Shown here: piece by piece, positions 33,876 to 43,614 of the stretch
Layout of the letters: the number at the start of each line of letters is the position of its first letter
How positions within the stretch are numbered: position 1 is the first letter of the stretch
Origin: Thioclava atlantica
GTDB lineage: Bacteria; Pseudomonadota; Alphaproteobacteria; Rhodobacterales; Rhodobacteraceae
Reading direction: 5' to 3'
DNA: 64,000 nucleotides
Assembly (NCBI RefSeq): GCF_000737065.1
Contig: NZ_AQRC01000001.1
Coordinates: 1-64,000 of the forward strand
Translations under genes and position numbers: made by a program
The notes under the pieces: generated by a model
The model's database searches: none
What the model was told of the DNA's origin: nothing
What the model saw: only the letters and a program-made list of their open reading frames with translations

Positions 33876-34465
33876 TGCGGTTCGAAGGCGATCACCTGAT
33901 CCCGGCCGATCCCGAAACGGTCTGGCGCGGGCTCAACGACCCCGAGGTTCTGCGCCGCGCGATCCCGGGCTGCGAGGCGATGGAGCAGACCGGTGAGGCC
34001 GAATATACTGCCACGGTCGTGGCGCGGGTCGGCCCAGTCTCGGCCAGCTTTCGCGGCAAAGTCGAACTGAGCCATCAGGTGCCGCCCGTGTCCTATCGGA
34101 TCAGCGGACGCGGGCAGGGCGGGCCTGCGGGATTTGCCAAAGGGGGTGCCGAAATCAAGCTTGCGCCTGAAGGCGAGGGCACACGATTGTCCTATGTCGC
34201 CGATGTCGAGGTGGGTGGCAAACTGGCCGCGGTCGGCGGTCGATTGATCCAAGGTGTGGCCCGCAAGAATGCCGAGGATTTCTTCAATTCCTTCTCGCGG
34301 GTCGTGACCGGCGAGGTGGAGGAGGCGACGCCGCAAAGCAAAGCCGCCGCCCCGACGGGTGCGGTGGCAATCGCGGCGGCGAGGCATCTTCCACTGATCG
34401 ACCGCGTGGCCTGGCTTCTGGTCGGTCTTGGCCTCGGTCTTGGGATCAGCTGGCTGTTTGGTTGA
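33872..34465 (+). CDS. CoxG-family protein (SRPBCC) with C-terminal membrane helix
   Basis: The 197-aa protein starts MMRFEGDHLIPADPETVWRG, the CoxG/SRPBCC signature (START-like fold), and has a C-terminal hydrophobic anchor, RVAWLLVGLGLGLGISWLFG. CoxG is reported to recruit form I CO dehydrogenase to the membrane, so this protein may tether the hydroxylase to the respiratory chain. GTG 33,872 or ATG 33,875 can start it; the gene overlaps the previous one. Confidence 0.9.
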   Translation: MMRFEGDHLIPADPETVWRGLNDPEVLRRAIPGCEAMEQTGEAEYTATVVARVGPVSASFRGKVELSHQVPPVSYRISGRGQGGPAGFAKGGAEIKLAPEGEGTRLSYVADVEVGGKLAAVGGRLIQGVARKNAEDFFNSFSRVVTGEVEEATPQSKAAAPTGAVAIAAARHLPLIDRVAWLLVGLGLGLGISWLFG

Positions 34466-34476
34466 AAGGACGCGCG

Positions 34477-35649
34477 ATGAATATCCTTCCGGCGATCAGG
34501 GCGATGGAAGATCAGTTGGTCGAGTGGCGACACGCGCTGCATCGCCGCCCCGAACTGGCCTTTGAGGAACACGGGACCGCCGCCTTCATCGCACAGCAAC
34601 TGCGTGACGTTGGACTTGAGGTCCATGAGGGGCTCGCCGGCACCGGGGTGATCGGAGTCCTGCGGAATGGCGAGGGGCCGCGCGTCGGTCTGCGCGCCGA
34701 TATCGACGCGTTGCCGATCTCCGAACTGACCGGAGCCGACTATGCCTCCGAAATTACCGGCAAGATGCATGCCTGTGGTCATGACGGTCATACCACGATG
34801 CTGCTCGGGGCGGCGCAGGCGATGGCGGCGGATCCGCCGGGGCCGGGCACGGTGGTATTCATCTTCCAACCCGCCGAGGAAAACGAAGGCGGCGCGCGGG
34901 TGATGATCGAGGATGGGCTGCTCGAACAGTTTCCGCTCGACAGCACTTATGCGCTGCATAACTGGCCGGGGCTGGAGGCAGGCAAGATCGCGATGCGTGC
35001 AGGACCCGTGATGGCGGCGTTCGACACGTTCGAACTGAAGGTGACGGGCAAGGGATCGCATGGCGCCATGCCGCATGAGGGGATCGACCCGATCACGCTG
35101 ACCGCGCAGTTGCAGATGGCCTGGCAGACGATTGTCAGCCGCGCGGTGGATCCAACCGATGCGACGGTGATTTCGGTGACGCAGATCCACGCGGGCCACA
35201 CGCTCAATGTGATTCCCGACGAAGTGACACTGCGCGGCACCGTGCGCACCCTACGCCCCGCGACGCGCGATTTCGTTCAGGCCGAGATGACGCACCGCGC
35301 CGAAATGATCGCTGAGGCCTTTCACGCCAAGGCCGAATTGATCTATCAGCGTCGCTACCCAGCCACGATCAACGATCCCGAAGCGGCCGAAACGGCACGC
35401 CGTGCAGCCGAAGCCATCGTAGGCCGCGATGCGGTGCAGACCGACTACACGCCCAGCATGGCGAGCGAGGATTTCGCTTTCCTGCTGGAGAAGGTGCCCG
35501 GCGCTTATGGTTGGATTGGCAATGGATCGGCGGAAGGCGGGCGGAACCTGCACAGCCCACATTACGATTTCAACGATGCGATCCTGCCGTTGGGCGTGCA
35601 ATTCTTCGTCGAGGTAGCGCACCGCGCTCTGGCCGGGTCGAACGATTAA
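34477..35649 (+). CDS. M20-family amidohydrolase (hippurate hydrolase/HipO-like)
   Basis: The 390-aa enzyme contains HRRPELAFEE, the metal-binding HACGHDGHTTML, HIGH-confidence family features PAEENEGGARVMI with the catalytic Glu, and MASEDFAFLLEKVPGAYGWI at the C-terminus. M20D enzymes cleave N-acyl amino acids or carbamoyl-type amides. ATG 34,477 is preferred over TTG 34,462 because AAAGGA sits 8 bp before it. In this operon it may open an amide formed after ring hydroxylation, or deacylate the imported compound. Confidence 0.9.
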   Translation: MNILPAIRAMEDQLVEWRHALHRRPELAFEEHGTAAFIAQQLRDVGLEVHEGLAGTGVIGVLRNGEGPRVGLRADIDALPISELTGADYASEITGKMHACGHDGHTTMLLGAAQAMAADPPGPGTVVFIFQPAEENEGGARVMIEDGLLEQFPLDSTYALHNWPGLEAGKIAMRAGPVMAAFDTFELKVTGKGSHGAMPHEGIDPITLTAQLQMAWQTIVSRAVDPTDATVISVTQIHAGHTLNVIPDEVTLRGTVRTLRPATRDFVQAEMTHRAEMIAEAFHAKAELIYQRRYPATINDPEAAETARRAAEAIVGRDAVQTDYTPSMASEDFAFLLEKVPGAYGWIGNGSAEGGRNLHSPHYDFNDAILPLGVQFFVEVAHRALAGSND

Positions 35650-35659
35650 GGAGCCAGAC

Positions 35660-36616
35660 GTGACCCATCCCGCCGCGCAAGACCCCTGGTTCGAGCTGGC
35701 GCGATCCGAAGTGCCCGGCGCGATTGCGGTGATCTCTGGCATTGAAGGCCCAGCCTATCGCAATGTCGGCACGGCGATGGCTATCTTGCCGGACGGTCGG
35801 CGCTTTGGGGCGCTCAGCTCAGGCTGTATCGAAGAAGATGTGGTCGATCATGCACTCGCGGCGCTGGCCGACGGGCAGGTGCGCAAGCTGCGCTATGGAG
35901 CCGGCTCGCCCTTTTTCGATCTGAAACTGCCCTGCGGCGGCGCGCTTGAGATTATGGTGATCCCGACGCCGGACCGCGCTTTGTTGATCGAGCTTGAGGT
36001 CCGGCGCGCGCGCCGCGAGGAGACGACTTTGGGGGTGAGCGCAGCGGGTGCCTTGCGTTTCATGCAACAGGACGAGGTTCCTGACGAGATGGCTGAGCTG
36101 CATATCGCCTTTCCTCCTGAGCCTCGCTTCGTGATCTTTGGGGCTGGTGCCGAGGCGGTCTTCTTCGCTGATCTGGTGCGGGCTACCGGCGCGCCGCATC
36201 TTCTTCTCACGCCCGAAGACGCCACTTTCGCCAATGCTGAAGGTGCCGGTTGCACGGTGCGCAAGTTAGACCGAAGCGCGATCCCTGCAGACGTTGTCAT
36301 CGACGCGCGCTCTGCCGTGATCCTGCTTTTCCACGATCACGATTGGGAGCTGGAAATTCTCGAGGTGGCGCTCGCAACCCCTGCGTTCTATATCGGAGCG
36401 CAGGGAAGTATGCTCACGCAAAACCGGCGGCGGCAAGGCTTGCAGGCCCGTGGTGTCGAGGAGGCGATGTGCGCGCGGGTTCGCGGACCGATCGGGGTGA
36501 TCCAATCCGCGCGTGATCCACGGCTGCTGGCCGTTTCAGTGCTGGCAGAGGTGCTTGCAGAAGTGCAGCGCGGCGTGTCGGCGCCTTCGCGACTGGCGCA
36601 GCGATCTGGCCGCTGA
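35660..36616 (+). CDS. XdhC/CoxI-family Moco insertion protein
   Basis: The 318-aa protein has the XdhC N-terminal domain (GTAMAILPDGRRFGALSSGC then IEEDV) and a C-terminal Rossmann domain with FVIFGAGAEAVFFADL and YIGAQGSMLTQNRRR. XdhC proteins bind and sulfurate the molybdenum cofactor and insert it into xanthine-dehydrogenase-type enzymes. GTG start at 35,660. It is the last gene of the operon and complements the MocA-like gene at 22,796. Confidence 0.9.
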   Translation: MTHPAAQDPWFELARSEVPGAIAVISGIEGPAYRNVGTAMAILPDGRRFGALSSGCIEEDVVDHALAALADGQVRKLRYGAGSPFFDLKLPCGGALEIMVIPTPDRALLIELEVRRARREETTLGVSAAGALRFMQQDEVPDEMAELHIAFPPEPRFVIFGAGAEAVFFADLVRATGAPHLLLTPEDATFANAEGAGCTVRKLDRSAIPADVVIDARSAVILLFHDHDWELEILEVALATPAFYIGAQGSMLTQNRRRQGLQARGVEEAMCARVRGPIGVIQSARDPRLLAVSVLAEVLAEVQRGVSAPSRLAQRSGR

Positions 36617-36618
36617 TC

Positions 36619-37049
36619 AACAGCATGAACCCAAGCGCCGACGTCACCGCGCTCTCCGTGGTTCAGGTGGATCTTACGGGCATCGAGCTCGGCTCGCGCA
36701 TCACGCTCAAGTGGCACGGAAAACCGATCTTCATCGACCACCGGACGAAGAAGCGGATCGAAGAGGCGCGGCGCGATGACCACAATCCCGATCTGGCAGA
36801 CCCGGCGACGGACGCACAGCGCGCGCAGCGGCCCGAGTGGCTGGTGCAGATCGGCATCGCACCCATCTCGGCTGCATCCCGCTGGGGCAGAAGCCGACCG
36901 ATCCGAGGGGCAAGTGGGACGGCTGGTTCTGCCCCTGCCACGGATCGCAATACGACACCGCGGGGCGGATCCGGGCCGGTCCCGCACCGCGCAACCTCGA
37001 CCTGCCGCCCTACACATACGAGTCCGATACGCTCTTGCGCATCGGCTGA
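36619..37049 (+). pseudogene. Rieske iron-sulfur protein (PetA-like), truncated and frameshifted
   Basis: First frame: LINSMNPSADV, then LGSRITLKWHGKPIFIDHRT and [10 protein letters not shown]; second frame: [30 protein letters not shown] and [10 protein letters not shown]. These are bc1-complex Rieske protein segments. One base is missing at about 36,861, exactly at the codon of the first cluster Cys. The N-terminal membrane anchor is absent as well. The protein cannot be functional. Confidence 0.9.
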
Positions 37050-37068
37050 TCCGCAGCTGCCCGATCCG

Positions 37069-37551
37069 TCAGAAGATCCCGTTCGCATCTTGCAGAGTGC
37101 GGACATAGGCGACGATCGCCTTGACGTCGGCCTGCGTCACCCCCTTGACCGGGGGCATGTTGCCGAAGGGCCAGTGGTGTGCCCGCACGCCAGCCTGCGC
37201 CGTGATCAGGAAGGCCGCGTCGGCGTGGTGGCCCGGCCGGTAGTAGGGATGAACCAGTGGCGGCGCCTTGCCGTTGCGGCCGGCGGCATTCTCGCCATGG
37301 CAGGTCGAACACTTGGCATCGAAAGCCACTTTGCCCATCTGGGCGAGGGGGCTCAGTTCGGCGGGCAGCTTGACCTTCACGATCGGCGCCCCCTGCGCGA
37401 TCTGCGACAGGTCCGGCATTGCCATGTTGTGGCCCGACGCGGCCGGCGTCGGCGCCAAGGCCTTCGTTACGACGACGGCGACACCGGCGAGGGCGAGGCC
37501 CCCGATCACATAGGGCAACAGCTTGCTCACGCGGATTCTCCTTCTCGACAT
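37069..37551 (-). CDS. Membrane-anchored c-type cytochrome
   Basis: The 160-aa protein has an N-terminal membrane anchor (PYVIGGLALAGVAVVVTKAL, residues about 13-32), one haem site CSTCH (about 81-85) and a candidate Met ligand in FGNMPPVKGV (about 131). It is a mono-haem class I cytochrome facing the periplasm. It is flanked by broken respiratory genes yet is itself intact. Partner oxidase unknown. Confidence 0.85.
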   Translation of the reverse strand: MSRRRIRVSKLLPYVIGGLALAGVAVVVTKALAPTPAASGHNMAMPDLSQIAQGAPIVKVKLPAELSPLAQMGKVAFDAKCSTCHGENAAGRNGKAPPLVHPYYRPGHHADAAFLITAQAGVRAHHWPFGNMPPVKGVTQADVKAIVAYVRTLQDANGIF

Positions 37552-37630
37552 CCCGGGCGGCGAGTCGGCCCGGGGTAAACCGTCTAAAGGTTTCCCTCAC
37601 GGGAAGGTCAAGCGCGCGTGAGCGGCTCTT

Positions 37631-37960
37631 TCACTCTTCCAGTGCCTTGCGCCGGGCCTGGTATTCCTCGGGGTCGATCTCACCCTTGGCGAGCCGCTCC
37701 TTGAGAATGTCGAGCGCGTCGGTCTTGCCCTGCGCCCCGCCGCGCTGCTCCATCAGCCAGCGCACGGCGAGGACGGCAAGGACGATGAGGACGCCCCAGA
37801 AGATCATCATCATGCCGACGCCGAAGAAGCCGTAACCCTCGCCCCACATCATTGGGTGGCCGTAATAGCCGCCGCCGTAGCCGCCACTGGGCGCGTCGGC
37901 CCAAGCCGTGCCTGCGGAGAGTGTCGAAAGAAGGGTGGTGTAGAAAGGAAGTCTGGTCAT
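37631..37960 (-). CDS. SHOCT-domain membrane protein
   Basis: The protein (about 109 aa) has a signal peptide, a Gly/Tyr/Met-rich stretch (GGYGGGYYGHPMMWGEGYGF), one membrane helix (about 45-65) and a C-terminal SHOCT motif, DILKERLAKGEIDPEEYQAR. SHOCT proteins are small and their role is unclear; they often occur next to copper and cytochrome genes. The second ATG (37,960) is chosen because GGAGG precedes it. Confidence 0.82.
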   Translation of the reverse strand: MTRLPFYTTLLSTLSAGTAWADAPSGGYGGGYYGHPMMWGEGYGFFGVGMMMIFWGVLIVLAVLAVRWLMEQRGGAQGKTDALDILKERLAKGEIDPEEYQARRKALEE

Positions 37961-38053
37961 GTGCGCCTCCATGGTTCCAATGCGGACCTGCTACGCCATT
38001 TACGTGTTCATGACGTTGAGCGAGGTCAACGACGCGCCGCGGAAGGGGCGGGC

Positions 38054-38530
38054 TCACTGAAACGTGACGTTCCCCTGGCCCAGCAACGCCGAGACATAGC
38101 TGTCGGCGAGGAAGGCGCCAAACAACAGCAGGATGTAGATGATCGAGAAGTGGAAGGTGCGCATCGGCCAGCTTGCATCGGATGAGACCAGCATCGACCC
38201 CGAATACCATAGGAAAATGCCGGCCAGCGTCAGCGCCGCCGCCGGGTTGATGAAACCGGTCAGCCCCCCATCAGCGCGGGCACCAACGTCACCGCAGCCA
38301 GCAGGGCCGTGTAGAAAAGCGCCTGCCAGCAGGTGTGGACCTCGCCGTGGGTCATCGACCGCATCTACAAGTCGGCGCGGCGGAAATCCTCGACCCTGTG
38401 GATCGCGAGGGGCCAGAAATGCGGTGGCGTCCAGACGAAGACGATCATCACCAGAAGCACCGGCAACGCCTCGATCTGGTTCGTCACGGCGATCCCGCCC
38501 AGAAGCGGCGGGGCCGCCCCGGATACCGCG
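38054..38530 (-). pseudogene. Protohaem IX farnesyltransferase (ctaB/cyoE) 3' remnant
   Basis: The minus strand encodes, in broken frames, LVMIVFVWTPPHFWPLAIHR, TCWQALFYTALLAAVTLVP, TGFINPAAALTLAGIFLWYS and MRTFHFSIIYILLLFGAFLA, all from the C-terminal half of haem O synthase. At least one frameshift (near 38,270) and an in-frame stop (near 38,367) are present, and the 5' half with the prenyl-binding Asp motifs is missing. Confidence 0.85.
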
Positions 38531-38639
38531 CCGGTCGAAGTCGTCTTCGAGAAACTCGGCGCGGGGAAGACAAGATCGGGGTCGGTGCGGGTCTTTTGCG
38601 TGCGCGAAGGTGGCGCGGACCTGGGGGAGATCGCCGTCT

Positions 38640-39536
38640 CGACGGCGGACTGAGACAGCTACGACGTGACCACCCTGTCGATCCTGATCTCCGAGTTGAG
38701 GCTGCGTTGGCGCCTCCGGTATGTCGAGGCTAACGCCCGTTCGGCTCTTGATGCCGTCGACGTGGGCCTGCCGGGCGTTGAGGGCCCGCGCCAGACCCAC
38801 CGGCTGCTCAAAGTCATGTGCGATGCCGCCTAGCCCGACGGGGTGGTCCTCTACCTGCGCAGGGCAGGGGAATGGGAGTTGCGGGCCGATTACGGAGGGA
38901 CGCACCCAGTGAGGTCCGAGGAGTTCCAAGGGCGTGTTGACCTGTGGGCGCTGGATGACGGCGCGACCGTCTGCATCAAGCGGACGCAGGACGGCGTCCT
39001 GGTTCTTCAGTGGTCCGATGCAGGCAAGATCGACACTGCCGCGCTGGATCCGTCCCTCGTTCAGATGATCTCTGGTCACAGCGCGAGGTTGCTCTCGACG
39101 CCTGCGAGGCGACCCGGCTGGTTGTCGACGGTATTCGCCAGAAGCCCGACCCGAACGAGACGACCGCAACGTTCCTGAAGCGGTTCGCTAGAACCACGTG
39201 CGAACGCTACGCGGTCACCCTCGAGATCCGGGCGGGCGAGGTCGCCCTTGATCCCGAGGCGACCTGGAAACTCGGGCGGGTCCTGCAGGAAGCGGTCGGC
39301 AATGCTGCCCGTCACGGCGGAGCCCGGACGATCGAAGTTTCGCTTGAAACGGTCGGCGCGTCCTGAAGTTTCTGGATGACGGCACCTTTCGCGATCCGGC
39401 GCTCAAGGATGCTGGCGCCAATGCCCATCACGGTCTGAAGATCATGGCCGATCGAGTTTAGGACCTGCACGGCCAGTTCTCGAACTCGCATGGCAAGGCA
39501 GGGACGGAGGTCCAGGTGGATCTGCCTGCGCTCTGA
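38640..39536 (+). pseudogene. Sensor histidine kinase (NarX/HPK7-like) remnant
   Basis: Frames alternate but the C-terminal half is recognisable: REVALDACEATRLVVDGIRQ, then TWKLGRVLQEAVGNAARHGG (the N-box of the HATPase domain), and after a frameshift near 39,364 FLDDGTFRD and HHGLKIMADRV, followed by a stop and LPAL. Stops at about 38,831 and 39,460 and at least two frameshifts destroy the gene. The broken response regulator gene follows directly, so the whole two-component system has decayed. Confidence 0.8.
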
Positions 39537-39586
39537 GTTTGACGCAAGGGCGTTCAATGTTACGCTGGCCACAGGAAACGGCATAA

Positions 39587-40195
39587 ATGCGCATCATCAT
39601 AGTGGGACGATCATCCGATCTTTCGCAGCGGGCCTCGGCGCGTGCTGGAAGACTATGGCCACAGCGTCGTGGCCGAAAATGGCGATGGCACTTCGGGTAT
39701 GGCGTCGGAGCGCGATCAATCACCGGACCTGGTCTTCATGGATCTTCAGATGCCCGGATGTGACGGCCTGTCGGCCCTGAAGGCGTTGCGGGGTGACCCA
39801 CCCGTCGTTGTCCTGACAGTCTTCGAGGATGCGTCGGACCTGGAGGCGGAAATGGAGGCGGGGGCCAGCGGATACGTTCTCAAGAACACCGACCCGGGCG
39901 AACTCGTCGAGATGCTCAAGACCGTTGCGTGACGCTATCGGATCTATCCTGATCCCCCAGCAGGCCGAAGAGACGCGCCGGCACGGCTGAGTGCCCGTCA
40001 ACGCAACGTGCTTGAGGGGCTCGTGCGGGGGATGACCCACAAGGAAATCGCCAGAAAGCTCGGCATTTCCCAGTTTGCCGTGTGGACCTATCAGGAGCGT
40101 TTGCTTGAAAAGTTCGGTGCCGGAAGCCGCGCAGAACTCATTTTTGCGACCTCCGGTGGAGCGCCTGCGGAACGCGGTGGTGCCGGCGCGGAGTA
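39587..40195 (+). pseudogene. NarL/LuxR-type response regulator, frameshifted
   Basis: MRIIIV is followed by one extra base at about 39,605; in the corrected frame DDHPIFRSG, RRVLEDYGHSVVAENGDGTS, LVFMDLQMPGCDGLSALKAL and SGYVLKNTDPGELVEMLKTV form a receiver domain. A further lesion at about 39,932 separates the LuxR-type HTH (LSARQRNVLEGLVRGMTHKE, KLGISQFAVWTYQERL). The domain order is normal, so the gene was complete before two frameshifts. Confidence 0.85.
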
Positions 40196-40367
40196 GCGCC
40201 TGGATGTTCCTCCTGTCGCGGTGGCGGTGCACAACCGGCATCCAAGAGACTGGGGCGCTTGGCCCTTCCCCCATATTGTAGAAGGCGAGAAGGCCCGTCT
40301 CTTGGATCAAACCGGCGTGATCTGGCACGGCATCTGGACAAAAACGCGAATATGTCTTCTTCACCCC

Positions 40368-40398
40368 TTGAGCTTCCAGTGACTGGAAGCCCTATCTG
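40368..40398 (+). promoter_or_regulatory. MerR/CueR-type copper-responsive promoter of copA
   Basis: -35 TTGAGC (40,368-40,373) and -10 TATCTG (40,393-40,398) are separated by 19 bp, the over-long spacer typical of MerR-family promoters. Between them lies the perfect dyad GCTTCCAG-TGA-CTGGAAGC (40,372-40,390), close to known CueR operators. Transcription starts about 50 bp before copA. The regulator gene is not in the window. Confidence 0.88.
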
Positions 40399-40456
40399 GC
40401 TATCAGAACGCGGTTGGAAGACCGATTCCGAGCGCACCGATACAGGAGAAACCGTC

Positions 40457-42952
40457 ATGGATACTGCCGTTCAATACCCGCGCGCAGCGACCCCGCTCCC
40501 GACCCTTTTGGTCGATGTCGAGGGCATGACCTGCGCGTCCTGCAGCGCGCGCGTCGAACGCGGCTTGAGGAAGCTTCCCGGCGTTTCCGACGCGGGCGTG
40601 AACCTTGCTACCGAACGGGCAGAACTGCATTTCGACCCGAAGCAGATCACCACCGAGCAGATCGTCGAGGCGATCCGCGACACCGGTTACACCCCGGTGA
40701 GCGCGGAGGCTGAACTGTCTGTCGACGGTATGACCTGCGCGTCCTGCGTGGGTCGCGTCGAGCGCGCGTTGAATAAGGCCCCGGGGGTTCTGGAGGCCAG
40801 CGTGAACCTTGCGACCGAGCGGGCTAAGGTGCGCTTTTTGCCAGCGATGACCGACGCGGACTCGCTCGCTGCAACGGTGGTTGATGCAGGTTATGAGGCC
40901 CACCCGGTCGGCGACGCCGCCGAGGCTGGTGAGAGCGACGCGGAGAAGCGCCGTGCGTCGTTGCGCGCGATGGGGCGCGACGTGGCGCTGGCGGCATTCC
41001 TGGGTGCGGTGATCGTTGTGGTGGGCATGGGGGGAGCATTTGTGCCCTCCTTCGAGCGTGCGCTCGCCGCCGCCAGCCCGTTCGCGGGCTTCTGGGACTG
41101 GGTCCAGTTCGCTCTGGCCAGCGTTGTGCTTTTCGTGCCGGGGCGTCGCTTCTTCCGGCCCGGGCTGATCGCCTATCGCCACCTGTCGCCCGATATGAAC
41201 TCGCTGGTCGCTACCGGCACGGGCGCGGCCTGGGCCTACAGCACTCTGGTGCTGCTCGCGCCCGCGCTGTTCCCGCCCGAAGCGCGCCACGTCTATTTCG
41301 ACAGTGCCGCCGTGGTGATCGCCGCAGTGCTGGGCGGCAAGTATCTGGAGGAGATTGCCAAAGGTCGAACCTCCGCCGCGATCCGCAAGCTGGTGGGGCT
41401 CCAGGCCAAAACCGCGCACAGGCTGGATAGTGAGGGTGCCGAACAGGACGTGCCGGTCGCGCAACTGCGCGTCGGCGACCGCCTCGTCGTGCGCCCCGGA
41501 GAGCGCATGCCGGTCGATGGCCGGGTGGTCGAAGGCCGTGCTCATGTTGACGAGGCGATGCTGACAGGCGAGCCGCTTCCGGTCGCCAAAGCGGAGGGCG
41601 ACGAGGTCGTCGGTGGCACGGTCGATCAGGACGGACGGCTGGTGATCGAAGCGACTTCGGTCGGCGGTGACACAGTGCTGGCGCAGATCATCAAACTGGT
41701 GGAAAGCGCCCAGACCGGCAAGCTGCCGATCCAGGGCCTCGCCGACCGCGTGGTGCGGGTATTCACCCCCGTGGTGCTGGCGATCGCGACGCTGAGCTTC
41801 TTTACCTGGATTCTGATCGGCGGCAACATCAGCGTGGCGCTGGTGGCGGCGGTCGCGGTGCTGGTGGTGGCCTGCCCCTGCGCCATGGGGCTGGCGACGC
41901 CCGCGGCGATTATGGTCGGCACCGGGCGCGCGGCGGAACTCGGTGTGCTGTTTCGCAAGGGCGAAGCGCTGGAAACGCTGTCGCATGTCGACACCGTCCT
42001 CTTCGACAAGACCGGCACCCTGACGGAGGGCCGGCCTGTGCTGGTCGACATGGTGGCGCCCGACCCGGTCGCCGCGCTGCGCTTCGCCGCCGCCTTGGAG
42101 GCGTCGTCCGAACACCCGCTGGGCCGCGCCGTCGTTGCCGCCGCGAGCGAGAAGGGCATGGAGCTGCCCGAGGTAACTGAGTTCCGCGCGGTCGTGGGCC
42201 ACGGTATCGAGGGCCGCATCGACGGCCGGCTGGTGCGGGTCGGCGCGCACCGGTTCATGGCAAGCCAGGGGGTTGCGCTGGGTGACCTCGGTTCGCGCAC
42301 GGCCGAGATGGAGGGCTCGGGACGAACGGTCGTCTATGTCGCGGTCGACGACGAAGCGCTCGGCCTACTGGCCATCGCCGATCGCGCCAAGCCCGAAGCG
42401 AAAGCGGTCGTCGATGCGTTGCGTTCGCGGGGCGTTACCGTGGCGATGGTTACCGGTGACGCCAAGGCGACGGCGCGCGCGGTGGCCGACCAGCTCGGCA
42501 TCGACGACGTCCATGCGGAAGTGCTGCCGCAGGACAAGGCCAAGGTGGTCACATCGCTGCAGAGTGAAGGCCGCAGCGTTGCCTTCGTCGGCGACGGCAT
42601 CAACGATGCGCCCGCGTTGGCGCAGGCAGATGTCGGCATCGCTCTGGCGACCGGCACCGACATCGCCATCGAGGCGGCCGACGTTACTCTGACCCGGGGC
42701 CAGTTGGGCGAGGTCGTCACCGCGCTGAGCGCGGCACGGCACACGCTCGGCAACATCCGCGGCAACCTTTTTTGGGCGTTCTTCTACAACGTCATCCTGA
42801 TCCCGATCGCCGCTGGTTTGGCCGCGCCTTGGGGCATTCACCTTAACCCGATGGTCGCGGGTCTCGCGATGGGGTTGTCGTCGGTCTTCGTGCTTGGCAA
42901 CAGCCTGCGCCTGCGCCGCCTGAAAGCGTTCGAAACCAGGGCGCAAGCCTGA
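40457..42952 (+). CDS. copA: Cu(I)-exporting P-type ATPase
   Basis: The 831-aa P1B-type ATPase has two N-terminal metal-binding domains, each with GMTCASC (residues about 23 and 92), eight predicted membrane helices with the CPC motif ([14 protein letters not shown]), phosphorylation motif [10 protein letters not shown], the HP motif EHPLGRA and hinge [11 protein letters not shown]. It pumps Cu(I) out of the cytoplasm. ATG 40,457 follows AGGAGA; longer starts would include the promoter. It opens a four-gene copper operon. Confidence 0.96.
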   Translation: MDTAVQYPRAATPLPTLLVDVEGMTCASCSARVERGLRKLPGVSDAGVNLATERAELHFDPKQITTEQIVEAIRDTGYTPVSAEAELSVDGMTCASCVGRVERALNKAPGVLEASVNLATERAKVRFLPAMTDADSLAATVVDAGYEAHPVGDAAEAGESDAEKRRASLRAMGRDVALAAFLGAVIVVVGMGGAFVPSFERALAAASPFAGFWDWVQFALASVVLFVPGRRFFRPGLIAYRHLSPDMNSLVATGTGAAWAYSTLVLLAPALFPPEARHVYFDSAAVVIAAVLGGKYLEEIAKGRTSAAIRKLVGLQAKTAHRLDSEGAEQDVPVAQLRVGDRLVVRPGERMPVDGRVVEGRAHVDEAMLTGEPLPVAKAEGDEVVGGTVDQDGRLVIEATSVGGDTVLAQIIKLVESAQTGKLPIQGLADRVVRVFTPVVLAIATLSFFTWILIGGNISVALVAAVAVLVVACPCAMGLATPAAIMVGTGRAAELGVLFRKGEALETLSHVDTVLFDKTGTLTEGRPVLVDMVAPDPVAALRFAAALEASSEHPLGRAVVAAASEKGMELPEVTEFRAVVGHGIEGRIDGRLVRVGAHRFMASQGVALGDLGSRTAEMEGSGRTVVYVAVDDEALGLLAIADRAKPEAKAVVDALRSRGVTVAMVTGDAKATARAVADQLGIDDVHAEVLPQDKAKVVTSLQSEGRSVAFVGDGINDAPALAQADVGIALATGTDIAIEAADVTLTRGQLGEVVTALSAARHTLGNIRGNLFWAFFYNVILIPIAAGLAAPWGIHLNPMVAGLAMGLSSVFVLGNSLRLRRLKAFETRAQA

Positions 42953-42983
42953 TTAACCCACTTAAAGAGAAAGGAAAAAGACC

Positions 42984-43379
42984 ATGAGCCAATTCACATT
43001 CGCAGTCACCAGCCCCGAGGGTTTCGACGCGACGGTCGCACGCGTGACCGAGGCGCTGAAGGACGAGGGTTTCGGCGTGCTGACCACCATCGATGTGGCC
43101 GCTACGCTCAAGGCCAAGCTGGGGCTTGAGCGCAGCCCCTATATCATTCTCGGTGCCTGCAATCCGCAGTTCGCGCATCAGGCGCTCGAAGCCGAGCCAG
43201 ATATCGGTGCCCTGCTGCCCTGCAACGTCGTCGTTCGCGAAGAGGCAGAAGGCAAGGTCGGCGTGCTGTTCATGGACCCGGCGGCCGTGCTCGGAATGGT
43301 CGCGAACCCCGACGTCGAACGCCTTGGCAACGAGGTCGCCGCAAAGCTGCGCCGTGTGGCCGAAGCGCTTTCTGCATGA
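42984..43379 (+). CDS. DUF302-family protein
   Basis: The 131-aa soluble protein matches DUF302: SPEGFDATVARVTEALKDEG, SPYIILGACNPQFAHQAL and GALLPCNVVVREEAEGKVGV, with Cys in both latter motifs. Its function is not established, though DUF302 genes are often found beside copper or sulfur genes. AAGGAAAA ribosome site; 31 bp after copA and 30 bp before copZ. Confidence 0.88.
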   Translation: MSQFTFAVTSPEGFDATVARVTEALKDEGFGVLTTIDVAATLKAKLGLERSPYIILGACNPQFAHQALEAEPDIGALLPCNVVVREEAEGKVGVLFMDPAAVLGMVANPDVERLGNEVAAKLRRVAEALSA

Positions 43380-43409
43380 CCCATCGAAGATCCTGAAAGG
43401 AGAAGACCC

Positions 43410-43613
43410 ATGAGCGACATCACCCTGAAGATCACCGGCATGACCTGCGACCATTGCGTGAAGGCTGCGACCAAGGCGCTCGAGACCGTGCCCGGCGTTG
43501 AAAGCGCTGAAGTCACGCTGGAACCCGGCGCTGCCGTAGTGAAAGGTGCAGCCGATCCCGTGGCGCTGATCGCGGCGGTCAAGGAAGAGGGCTACGAGGC
43601 CGAGGTCCAGTAG
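43410..43613 (+). CDS. copZ: CopZ-type copper chaperone
   Basis: A 67-aa heavy-metal-associated domain with the metal site GMTCDHC (residues about 10-16) and the usual ferredoxin-like fold. It would carry Cu(I) to the CopA N-terminal domains. Position after copA and the DUF302 gene, preceded by GGAGAA, supports this. Confidence 0.92.
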   Translation: MSDITLKITGMTCDHCVKAATKALETVPGVESAEVTLEPGAAVVKGAADPVALIAAVKEEGYEAEVQ

Positions 43614-43614
43614 G

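Noticed and set aside
38541-38653. Forward ORF segment VEVVFEKLGAGKTRSGSVRV as a gene
   Set aside because: The opposite strand holds the ctaB remnant up to about 38,530 and no family match or start was recognised; too short to call.
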